From: Saccharothrix sp. NRRL B-16314
Lineage (GTDB): Bacteria > Actinomycetota > Actinomycetes > Mycobacteriales > Pseudonocardiaceae
Direction: 5' to 3'
Length of the DNA: 64,000 nt
NCBI RefSeq assembly: GCF_000716595.1
Contig: NZ_JNXC01000032.1
Coordinates: forward strand, 25,513-89,512
This document shows, in pieces, positions 25,068 to 32,900 of the stretch. Below the pieces are notes generated by a model. It saw nothing but the letters and a program-made list of their open reading frames with translations, did not search any database and had not been told where the DNA came from. Every line of letters starts with the position of its first letter. Position 1 is the first letter of the stretch. A program made the position numbers and the translations under genes.

Positions 25068-25682
25068 ATGGACACAGGCGTCGCGGACGACGTGCTGCGG
25101 CAGTCGCTCGTGGTGTACAAGTTCGCGGTCGACGAGTTGATGACGAAGCTCCGCATCCTGAGCGAGGAGTTCGACCTCGTCCACCGGCACGACCCCATCG
25201 AGCACGTCACGCAGCGGGTGAAGCGACCCGACGCGATCCTCGACAAGCTCAGGCGCAAGGGGCTGCCGGCGGACCTGTCGTTGGCGGCCGAGCACCTGGA
25301 CGACGTGGCGGGCGTGCGGGTGGTCTGCCCGTTCGTGTCCGATGTGTACCGGGTGCGGGACATGCTGGCGCGGCAGAACGACGTGGAGATCCTGAAGACC
25401 AAGGACTACGTCGCCGCGCCCAAGCCCAACGGCTACCGCAGCCTGCACCTCATCGTGCGCATCCCGGTGTTCCTGTCGGACCGGGTGGAGCACGTGAAGG
25501 TCGAGGTGCAGCTGCGGACCATCGCGATGGACTTCTGGGCCACGCTGGAGCACAAGCTGTACTACAAGTACGACGACCAGGTGCCCGCAGGCTTCGTCGA
25601 GGAGCTGACCGCCACCGCCGCCATCGCGGCCGAGCTGGACGCCCGGATGGAATCCCTGCACACCGAGGTGCAACGCGACTGA
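25068..25682 (+). CDS. Small alarmone synthetase (RelA/SpoT nucleotidyltransferase domain only)
   Basis: The 204-aa protein is a single RelA/SpoT synthetase domain. It shows 'RVKRPDAILDKLRRKG', 'LDDVAGVRVVCPFVSDVYRV', the substrate loop 'APKPNGYRSLHLIV' and 'EVQLRTIAMDFWATLEHKLYYK'. No HD hydrolase, TGS or ACT domain is present, so it is a stand-alone (p)ppGpp synthetase of the RelQ/RelP type, transferring pyrophosphate from ATP to GDP or GTP. ATG 25068 follows TATCGT by 7 nt, so a leaderless transcript is possible; GGGG also lies just upstream. It is divergent from the EamA leader. Confidence 0.92.
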   Translation: MDTGVADDVLRQSLVVYKFAVDELMTKLRILSEEFDLVHRHDPIEHVTQRVKRPDAILDKLRRKGLPADLSLAAEHLDDVAGVRVVCPFVSDVYRVRDMLARQNDVEILKTKDYVAAPKPNGYRSLHLIVRIPVFLSDRVEHVKVEVQLRTIAMDFWATLEHKLYYKYDDQVPAGFVEELTATAAIAAELDARMESLHTEVQRD

Positions 25683-25688
25683 GGTCCG

Positions 25689-25820
25689 GCATGGCCGAGG
25701 CCCGGCACGACCGACGCCCGACGCGACCGACGCCCGACGCGACCGACGCCCGACGCGACCGACGCCCGACGCGACCGACGCCCGACGCGACCGACGCCCG
25801 GCGTGGCCGACGTCCGCGCC
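25689..25820. repeat. 16-bp tandem repeat after the alarmone synthetase gene
   Basis: The unit CGACCGACGCCCGACG is repeated about six times from 25708 to 25803 with degenerate copies on both sides. The period of 16 is not a multiple of 3 and no supported gene crosses it. It fills the gap between the synthetase stop and the VOC gene. Confidence 0.85.
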
Positions 25821-25925
25821 GGCGTGGTCGCGGTCTGCGGTGCACCATCCCCCTACCCGGACCAAACCTGTCCGCTATCGGTGTCAGGGTGACCGCATGG
25901 ACGCCACCACGAACGGAGCTTTGCG

Positions 25926-26387
25926 ATGAGCCGCCACATCCAGGTGACCTTCGACGCCCACGACCCGCGCGCACTGTCGTCCTTCTGGCGCGACGCGCTG
26001 GGCTACGTCCACCCCGGCCCACCTGGCGTGGACCTCCCCGAGGGCGCCGACCCGCTGGCCGCGTGGGACGACTTCCTCGCGCGGGTCGGGGTGCCGGAGG
26101 ACCAGCGCAACACGCGATCGGCCATCGAGGACCCGGACGGCGACGGTCCGCGGGTGTTCTTCCAGCAGGTGCCCGAGGACAAGGTCGCCAAGAACCGGGT
26201 CCACCTCGACGTCCGCGCGGCACCCGGCCTCCAGGGCGAGGAGCGGATGGCCGCTCTGGAAGCCGAGTGCGCCAGGCTCGTCGCGCTCGGGGCGACGCGG
26301 GTCCGCCGCGACGAGCCCGCTCCCCCGCTGAGCGCCGGCTTCATCGTGATGACCGACCCCGAGGGCAACGAGTTCTGCTTGGACTGA
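25926..26387 (+). CDS. VOC superfamily (glyoxalase-like) protein
   Basis: The 153-aa protein begins 'HIQVTFDAHDPRALSSFWRDALGY' and ends 'SAGFIVMTDPEGNEFCLD', the two ends of a glyoxalase/bleomycin-resistance-type (VOC) fold. It contains 'NRVHLDV' in the middle. Possible metal ligands are the His of 'RHIQV', the His of 'VHLDV' and the C-terminal Glu, but enzyme activity cannot be assigned. GGAG lies 8 nt before the ATG. Four copies of a ~14-bp element (GCGG.CACGGCTG) follow between 26388 and 26440. Confidence 0.85.
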   Translation: MSRHIQVTFDAHDPRALSSFWRDALGYVHPGPPGVDLPEGADPLAAWDDFLARVGVPEDQRNTRSAIEDPDGDGPRVFFQQVPEDKVAKNRVHLDVRAAPGLQGEERMAALEAECARLVALGATRVRRDEPAPPLSAGFIVMTDPEGNEFCLD

Positions 26388-26442
26388 GCGGCCACGGCTG
26401 AGCGGCCACGGCTGGGCGGTCACGGCTGGGCGGTCACGGCCG
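26388..26442. repeat. Short direct repeats (about 14 bp, four copies)
   Basis: The element GAGCGGCCACGGCT/GGGCGGTCACGGCT recurs four times between the VOC stop and the MOSC stop. Its role is unknown; it may be a decaying palindromic or terminator-like element. Confidence 0.6.
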
Positions 26443-27129
26443 GTTGTCGGGCTGGTAGGGCGCGCCGGTGATCCAGCCGCCGACCCGCTCCGGCGTCTCG
26501 TCGGTCGGCACCAGCCCGACCCGGTCGCCGGGGCGGATCTCCCCCGGCTCGATCACCCAGCAGTTCAGGCACAGCTCGTTGCCGAACTCGGTGCGGATGC
26601 GGCGGAACACGTCCAGGTCCTGCGCGCCGGTGTCGGGGTCGATCGACGTGACGACGCACCGCCCGCGCACCGAGTGAACCCCGATCACGGCCTCCCCGAT
26701 GACGAGCGCGTGCCCCGGCCAGTCGCGTTCCTCGCGCGGTCCGACGCCGCCGATGAGGATGTTCGGCCGCAGCCGCCGGAGGTCCGCGCCCCAGTGCGCC
26801 ACGGCGCCGTCCGTCGCCACCAACAGGTTCAGCACGTCGAACCGCGCCGGACCGGCGTCCGCCACGAGCCGCCCGCCGTGCGGTGCGACGAGGGCGTCGG
26901 CCGCCGCGCTGTCCCACCGGTGCCCGGCCACGAGCGGAGTGCCGTCGGGTCCGGTGGACGCCGGGATGGTCAGCAGGCCGTGCCGGGTGCGCCCGGTCAA
27001 CGGGCCGCGGTCACCCCGCACGTGCACCAGCCGGTCGCCCGCCACGCCGTCCTCGGTGAGCGCGGCGGCGGTCAGGCGTTCGCCTCCCAGGGACTTCACC
27101 GGGTACCGCCACAGACCGTCGACGCGCAC
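26434..27129 (-). CDS. MOSC domain protein
   Basis: The 231-aa protein has the MOSC N-terminal beta barrel ('LWRYPVKSLGGERLTAAALTEDGVAGDRLVHV') and MOSC core ('RPNILIGGVGPREERDWPGHALVIG', 'RCVVTSIDPDTGAQDLDVFRRIRTEFGNELCLNCWV', 'GDRVGLVP'). MOSC proteins handle sulfur or molybdenum-cofactor chemistry; the conserved Cys in 'GRCVVT' is the usual candidate. The start is GTG 27129, two bases after the stop of the upstream gene, so translation is coupled. A longer upstream frame exists but would overlap that gene entirely. Confidence 0.85.
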   Translation of the reverse strand: MRVDGLWRYPVKSLGGERLTAAALTEDGVAGDRLVHVRGDRGPLTGRTRHGLLTIPASTGPDGTPLVAGHRWDSAAADALVAPHGGRLVADAGPARFDVLNLLVATDGAVAHWGADLRRLRPNILIGGVGPREERDWPGHALVIGEAVIGVHSVRGRCVVTSIDPDTGAQDLDVFRRIRTEFGNELCLNCWVIEPGEIRPGDRVGLVPTDETPERVGGWITGAPYQPDNRP

Positions 27130-27131
27130 GG

Positions 27132-27560
27132 CTACGCCAGCGGGAGTTCGGTCGGGCCGGGCAGGCGGCGGTCGGCCGCGGCGATCTCCACGTCGTTGAT
27201 GCTCGCCTCGCGGCGGCGCATCAGGCCGTCGGGCGCGAACTCCCAGTTCTCGTTGCCGTAGCTGCGCCACCACCGGCCTTCGTCGTCGTGCCACTCGTAC
27301 TGGAACCGGACCGCGATGCGGTCGCCGGTGAACGCCCACAGCGACTTCCGCAGCACGTAGTCGTGCTCCCGCTGCCACTTCCGGGTGAGAAACGAGATGA
27401 TCTCGTCGTGACCGCGGACGAACTCGGACCTGTTGCGCCACACCGAGTCCGATGTGTACGCGGCGACGACCCGCTGCGGGTCACGGGTGTTCCAGACGTC
27501 CTCGGCCGCGCGGACCTTGGCGCGGGCGGAGTCCTCGGTGAACGGTGGCACCAGCAGCAC
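27132..27560 (-). CDS. NTF2-like protein (DUF1348 type)
   Basis: The 142-aa protein has an NTF2-like cone-fold signature: '[47 protein letters not shown]', then '[27 protein letters not shown]'. This matches the DUF1348 subgroup, small single-domain proteins with no assigned reaction. GTG 27560 was chosen for AAGGAG 7 nt upstream. It is divergent from the CGNR regulator with a strong palindrome between them and is followed directly by the MOSC gene, so the pair is probably an operon controlled by that regulator. Confidence 0.85.
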   Translation of the reverse strand: MLLVPPFTEDSARAKVRAAEDVWNTRDPQRVVAAYTSDSVWRNRSEFVRGHDEIISFLTRKWQREHDYVLRKSLWAFTGDRIAVRFQYEWHDDEGRWWRSYGNENWEFAPDGLMRRREASINDVEIAAADRRLPGPTELPLA

Positions 27561-27571
27561 GACGGCACTCC

Positions 27572-27605
27572 TTCTAACGTTTGGTCGACTCAACAAACGT
27601 TAGAA
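27572..27605. promoter_or_regulatory. Operator palindrome between the NTF2-like gene and the CGNR regulator
   Basis: TTCTAACGTTTG (27572-27583) and CAAACGTTAGAA (27594-27605) form a perfect 12-bp inverted repeat with centres 22 bp apart (two helical turns). Further half-sites (CTAACG, GTTAG, CGTTAG) recur up to 27644, just before the regulator start. TAGCGT (27634-27639) is a possible -10 for a leaderless regulator transcript. Confidence 0.65.
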
Positions 27606-27646
27606 CGAACCACTAACGGATGCAAGCCCGTGTTAGCGTTAGAAGC

Positions 27647-28225
27647 GTGCAGCCACTGGACGCGCGCCCCGAACCGCCGGGGCAGTCCGGGGAACCCCGG
27701 CCGATCCGCCTGATGAACACCGTCCGCGCGGACCGCTCCGGCGTGCACGACCACCTGACGACCACCGGCGAACTGACCGCCTGGCTGGGCGGGGCACCGG
27801 CGGCCGAGGCCGATCTCGTCGCCTTCCGATCACTCCGTGCAGCACTGCGCGCCCTCGCCGCCCTATTGGCGGGTGACACTCGCCCGATCGCGACGGGCCA
27901 CGACGTCGAGCGGGCCGTGGCGGAGATCAACCGGGCGGCCACTTCCGCGTCCGCGTGGCCCCAACTCACGCTGAGCGACGGCGAGCCGCGCCGGATCATC
28001 ACGACCGACGCCTCCGCCGCGGCCTCCGCGCTGGCGGGCACCGCCGCCGAGGCGGTCGACCTGTTCACCGGCGACCGCCGGACGCTGCTGCGCGCCTGTT
28101 ACGCGCCCCACTGCGTCCTGTACTTCATGAAGGATCACCCGAGGCGCGAGTGGTGCTCGCCGGGGTGCGGCAATCGGGTCCGGGCCGCCCGGCACTACCG
28201 CCGAACCTCCGCTACGGCCGGGTAA
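27647..28225 (+). CDS. CGNR zinc-finger transcriptional regulator
   Basis: The 192-aa protein has an N-terminal stress-induced-like helical domain ('RLMNTVRADRSGVHDHLTTTGELTAWLGG', 'DLVAFRSLRAALRALAALLAGD'). The C-terminal CGNR zinc finger is 'RACYAPHCVLYF' and 'REWCSPGCGNRVRAARHYRR', four Cys in a C-x4-C...C-x3-C pattern. GTG 27647 was chosen as the first start after the promoter-like sequence; no ribosome binding site is seen and the transcript may be leaderless. It probably binds the TAACG-type sites it shares with the divergent NTF2-like/MOSC pair (inference). Confidence 0.85.
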   Translation: MQPLDARPEPPGQSGEPRPIRLMNTVRADRSGVHDHLTTTGELTAWLGGAPAAEADLVAFRSLRAALRALAALLAGDTRPIATGHDVERAVAEINRAATSASAWPQLTLSDGEPRRIITTDASAAASALAGTAAEAVDLFTGDRRTLLRACYAPHCVLYFMKDHPRREWCSPGCGNRVRAARHYRRTSATAG

Positions 28226-28603
28226 CCTCAAACGACGTCGATCAAAAAAGGTTACGACGCTTCACCCGGAATTGCGGAAATCCAGCTGAACGGACCACCC
28301 CGCACATTTCGTGTGATCCGCGTTACGGCGTGTAGGATCAGGTCCGAGACCGCAAAAATGTTGCCGTGCGATTGTGAACAGTCCTCGCGCACGGCCTGCC
28401 ATTTACGAGACGACGCGGTCCAAACCAGCCATTCGAGTGAACCGCCGAAGCCGCCTTCTAACCCGGGGTTACAGTCGACGTAAATGGGTTATTCCCATTC
28501 CGGGAATGCTCCGTTCGGCGGTAGCGACAGTCTCCCGGCGACAGCCAACGTTGTGGCCGCAGCCGCCGTTGTGCTCATCGTGGCTCAATTCAGAGGATCA
28601 ATC
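28226..28603 (+). promoter_or_regulatory. Control region of the NRPS cluster with four palindromes
   Basis: This 378-bp gap is less GC-rich than its surroundings and has no supported gene. It holds GTAACCT-N20-AGGTTAC (about 28222-28255), TAACCCGGGGTTA (28459-28471), AATGGG-N5-CCCATT (28483-28499) and CATTCC-G-GGAATG (28496-28508, overlapping the previous one). TAGGAT at 28333-28338 is a good -10 hexamer without a clear -35. These are candidate operator sites for the cluster. No pathway-specific regulator gene lies within the cluster itself. Confidence 0.45.
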
Positions 28604-29872
28604 ATGGACACCGACCGGATCGTCACCCGATTAACGGCGCTCACGCGTGACCACCTGGTGCCCGGCGTGCAGATCGCCGTGCACCGCGGCGGGAGCACGT
28701 GGACGCACGAGGTGGGCCTGCCCGCCGAGGCCGCCGTGCCGATCGGCTCGATCACCAAGACGTTCACCGCGACCATCGCCATGGCGCTCGTCTCCGACGG
28801 CGACCTCGCCCTGGACGCGCCGCTGTCCGACCACCTGCCCGTGGTGGCCGACGGTCTCACCTTGCGCCACCTCCTCAGCCACACCGGCGGACTCCCGTCG
28901 GACCCGGACGACGTGCGCGCCACCTCGCTCGGCCGCCACGTCCGGCAGGCCCTCCGCGAACTGCACCCCCTGCACCGGCCCGGCGCGGGTTTCTCCTACT
29001 CGAACATCGGGTACTGCCTCATCGGCCACCTGATCGAGGTGGCCACCGGGATGTCCTGGTCGGAGGCGGTGGAGGCGGTCCTGCTCCGCCCGCTCGGGCT
29101 GCACGCGCGATTCACCACCAGCCCGGACTCCGCCGTCGTCACCGGCCACGCGGTCAACCCCGCGACCGGCCGCGTCGTCCCGGTGCGGCAGTCACTGGCC
29201 CCGGTCGACGCGCCGGCGGGGGCACTGGCCGCCAGCGCGACCGACCTGGTCGTGTTCGGCCGGATGCTGGGCGGCGCCGAGCCGCGCCTGATCGACCCGG
29301 GCGAGCTGGCGCTCATGAGGGAACCCGTGCGGCACGCCGAGCCGTTCGGGATGGCCGACGGGTGGGGCCTCGGCCTCGCCCTGTTCCACCGGGACGGCGT
29401 CCGCTGGGTCGGTCACGACGGCACGGCGGACGGCACGTCCTGCCACCTCCGGGTCAACCCGGCCGACGGCACGGTGGTGGCGCTGACCACCAACGGCAGC
29501 ACCGGTTTCGCATTGTGGCGCGACCTGGTTCCGGAATTGGTCGCGGCGGGCCTGCCGGTGGCGGATTACGACGGAATGAGCGGCCTGCACCACCGCATCG
29601 CGCCGCCGCCGGACTGCGCGGGCCGTTTTCGCAACGGCGATGTCGAATACGCTGTGCGAGCGGTGGACCGGGAACGGCTGGCGCTCACCGTGGACGGCGA
29701 GCCGTTCGCGGACCTCTCGTTGTTCGACGGGCTGGTGTTCGCGATGCGTGATTCCGACACCGGCGACACCAACCAGACCGGGCGTTTCCTGCGCGACCCG
29801 GGAGACGGCGGGATCCGGTGGATCCAGATCGGCGGGCGACTCGCCCGCAGGCAGGTCCCGACAATGTCTTGA
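28604..29872 (+). CDS. SxxK serine hydrolase, predicted PBP-type thioesterase (SurE-like peptide cyclase)
   Basis: The 422-aa protein is a penicillin-binding-protein/class C beta-lactamase-fold hydrolase. It has S49-I-T-K52, Y132-S-N134 and H271-D-G273. A ~90-residue C-terminal beta-rich domain ('GRFRNGDVEYAVRAVDRERLALTVDGEPF') fits the lipocalin-like tail of PBP-type thioesterases. Such enzymes cyclise NRPS peptides head to tail in trans when the NRPS lacks a TE and ends on a D residue, as here. It is the first gene of the cluster, 65 bp before the NRPS. ATG 28604 has AGAGGA upstream and gives no signal peptide, as expected for a cytoplasmic cyclase. An in-frame ATG at 28484 would add a hydrophobic stretch but has no ribosome binding site. 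A resistance DD-peptidase is the main alternative. Confidence 0.8.
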   Translation: MDTDRIVTRLTALTRDHLVPGVQIAVHRGGSTWTHEVGLPAEAAVPIGSITKTFTATIAMALVSDGDLALDAPLSDHLPVVADGLTLRHLLSHTGGLPSDPDDVRATSLGRHVRQALRELHPLHRPGAGFSYSNIGYCLIGHLIEVATGMSWSEAVEAVLLRPLGLHARFTTSPDSAVVTGHAVNPATGRVVPVRQSLAPVDAPAGALAASATDLVVFGRMLGGAEPRLIDPGELALMREPVRHAEPFGMADGWGLGLALFHRDGVRWVGHDGTADGTSCHLRVNPADGTVVALTTNGSTGFALWRDLVPELVAAGLPVADYDGMSGLHHRIAPPPDCAGRFRNGDVEYAVRAVDRERLALTVDGEPFADLSLFDGLVFAMRDSDTGDTNQTGRFLRDPGDGGIRWIQIGGRLARRQVPTMS

Positions 29873-29937
29873 TCCGACGTTTGAACCCTTCGCGCAATGG
29901 GTACGCGCGCCCTTCGGCCAGAAAGGCACCTCACGCG

Positions 29938-32900
29938 ATGACGCACGCCCACAGTCTGCCGGAAATGATCGCCGCGCAGGCGCTGCGCACTCCCGGAGCG
30001 CCCGCGGTCATGTCCGCCGAGGAAGTGGTGAGCTACCGGGAACTCGACCACCGGGCGAACCGGCTCGCGCACCTGCTGATCGCGCGGGGCGCACGCCGGG
30101 AACGGGTGGTGGCGCTGGCGCTGCCCCGCTCGGTGGACAACGTGGTCGCGCGGCTCGCGGTGCTGAAGACCGGCGCCGCCTACCTGCCGATCGACCCGGA
30201 CTACCCGGCCGACCGGATCGCGTTCATGGTCGAGGACGCGCAACCGCTGCTCGTCCTCGACGACCTGCCCGAGTCGTCGGACCAGCCCGCCACCGCGCCC
30301 GAGGTGACGATCCGGCCGGACGACCCGGCGTACGTGATCTACACGTCCGGCTCGACGGGCCGCCCCAAGGGCGTCGTGGTGCCGCACAGAGGGTTACCCG
30401 CGTTCGCCAGAGCCGAGATCGCGCACTTCGACGTGCGGCCCGGCGACCGGGTGCTCCAGTTCTCCTCCCCCAGCTTCGACGCCTCCGTGCTGGAGCTGTG
30501 CATGGCCCTGCCCGCCGGCGCGACCCTCGTCGTCCCGCCGCCCGGACCACTGCTCGGCGACCAGCTCGCCCGGGTGATCACCGACTTCGGCGTCACGCAC
30601 GCCCTGATCCCGCCGGTCGCGCTGGCCACCGTGCCCGACCCGGCGCCGCCGTCGTTCCGCACGCTCGTCGTCGGCGGTGACGCCTGCCCGCCGGACCTCG
30701 TGGCGAAGTGGGTGCCCGGCCGCCGCATGATCAACGCCTACGGCCCGACCGAGTCCACCGTGGTCACGTCATGGAGTGAGGCGCTCGAACCCGGTGGCAC
30801 GCCACCGATCGGCAGGCCCATCCCCGGCACCGAGGTGCGGGTGCTGGACGACGACCTGCGCCCGGTGGCCGAGGGCGAGCTGTACGTCACGGGCGTCGGC
30901 CTGGCGCGCGGCTACCTGCGCCGGCCGGGCCTCACCGCGCAGCGGTTCGTGGCCGACCCGTTCGGCCGGCCCGGCACCCGCATGTACCGCACCGGTGACG
31001 TGGTCCGGCGCCGTGACGACGGCGTGCTGGAGTTCGTCGGCCGCGCCGACCACCAGGTGAAGATCCGGGGCTTCCGGGTCGAGCCGGGCGAGGTCGAAGC
31101 GCTGCTGCGCGGGTGCCCCGGTGTCGAGCACGCCGTGGTCGTGGCCCGGGACGAGCCGAAGCGGCTGGTCGCCTACGTGGTCGGCGCCACCGCCGGTCTG
31201 CGGGACCACCTCGCGGCGCGGCTGCCGGACTACCTGGTGCCGTCGGCGTTCGTCGAGCTGGACGCGTTCCCCTTGACCCCCAACGGGAAGCTGGACCGGG
31301 CCGCGCTGCCCGCGCCGGTCGTCGGCACCGCCCCTGAGGGTCACGTCGAGCCGCGCACCCCGGCCGAACGCCGGGTCGCCGACGTGTGGTCGGACGTGCT
31401 GGGCGTGCCGCGGGTGGGTGCGCTGGACGACTTCTTCGCCCTGGGCGGCGACTCGATCCTGGCCGTGCGGGCGTTGTCCCGGCTCGGCGGGCTGCCGGTG
31501 CGGGCCATGTTCGACCACCGCACGGTCGCCGCGCTCGCCGAAGCCCTGCCGGACGGCACCGCCCGGCCCGCCGGTGAGCGGAAGGCGATCGCCCGCGTGC
31601 CCGACGGGATGCCGCTACCGCTGTCGTCGGCGCAGCGCCGCCTGTTCTCGCTGGACGGCACCGCCGAGCAGAACACCGCGGTCGGGCTGCGACTGACCGG
31701 TGCGCTGGACGTGCCCCGCTTGGCGACGGCGCTGGACGCGTTGGCGGCTCGGCACGACGCGCTGCGCACCACCTTCGACGTGCTGGGCGACGAACCGGTG
31801 CAGGTGGTCGCGCCCAAGGGCACGATCCCGCTGCGCGTGCTGCCGACCTCCGACCCGGCGGCGCTCGGCCTGGACCAGCCGTTCGACCTGCGGCGCGGGC
31901 CGCTGACCCGTGCGGTGCTCTGCCCCCTGGGGCCGGACGAGCACCTGCTGGTCCTGGTGCAGCACCACATCGTCACCGACGGCTGGTCGGTGCAGGTGCT
32001 CCTGGAAGAGCTCGCGGAGCTGTACTCGGGCGGGCAGCCGGCCGAACCCGAGGTGCAATACCCCGACTTCGCGGTCTGGGACCGGAGCAGGTCCGAGGGC
32101 GACCCGGCCTACTGGCGCGAGCGGCTGGACGGCATCGAGTCGCTGGACCTGCCCACCGACCGCCCCCGGCCGCCGCTGCGCACGACGTCCGGCGCGGTGC
32201 TGCGGCGGACCCTGCCCGCGGACCTGGTGCGGAGGCTGGCGGACGTCGGCCGCGCGCACGACGCGACCCTGTTCATGACGCTCACCGCCGCCGTGCAGGT
32301 GCTGTTGTCCGCACGCGGCCGGCAGCGCGACGTCGCGGTCGGCACGGTCAGCTCCGGCCGTGACCGCACGGACCTGGAGCGCACCGTCGGGTTCTTCGTC
32401 CGCACGCTGGTGCTGCGCTCGTGGGTCGACCCGGACCTGCCGTTCACCGGGTTCCTCGACCAGGTGCGGGACACGACCCTCGAAGCGTTCACGCACGACG
32501 ACGTGCCGTTCGACCGGGTGGTGGAGGCGGTCCGGCCCGACCCGGACCCCAGCCGCACTCCCCTGGTGCAGGCCATGGTCGCGCTGCACCAGCCGCTGCT
32601 GCGCGACGCGTCGTTCGGCGACCTCGCCGCGGCCGAGTACGACTTGCCGCGCCCGGTGGCCCGGTTCGACCTGGTGGTGGAGTTCTGGCCGCGCGGCGAC
32701 GACCTGGCGTTGACCGTCGAGTACAACGCGGACCTGTTCGACGCGACGACGATCGAGGCGTTGGGCGACGACCTGGACTCGTTGCTGCGCCTCGTGGTGG
32801 ACGACCCGGACCGGCCGCTGCACGGCCTGGTCGAGCTGTCCTGGCCGTCCGGTGACGACGCGGTCCGCGTCCGCGGCGTCCGGGTCGACCTCGGCGAGGT

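Noticed and set aside
28484..28603. An earlier ATG for the serine hydrolase, adding a hydrophobic stretch that could act as a signal anchor
   Set aside because: No ribosome binding site, it falls inside the palindromes at 28483-28508, and the segment lacks the positive N-terminal charge of a signal peptide. Kept as an alternative because it would change the predicted location.
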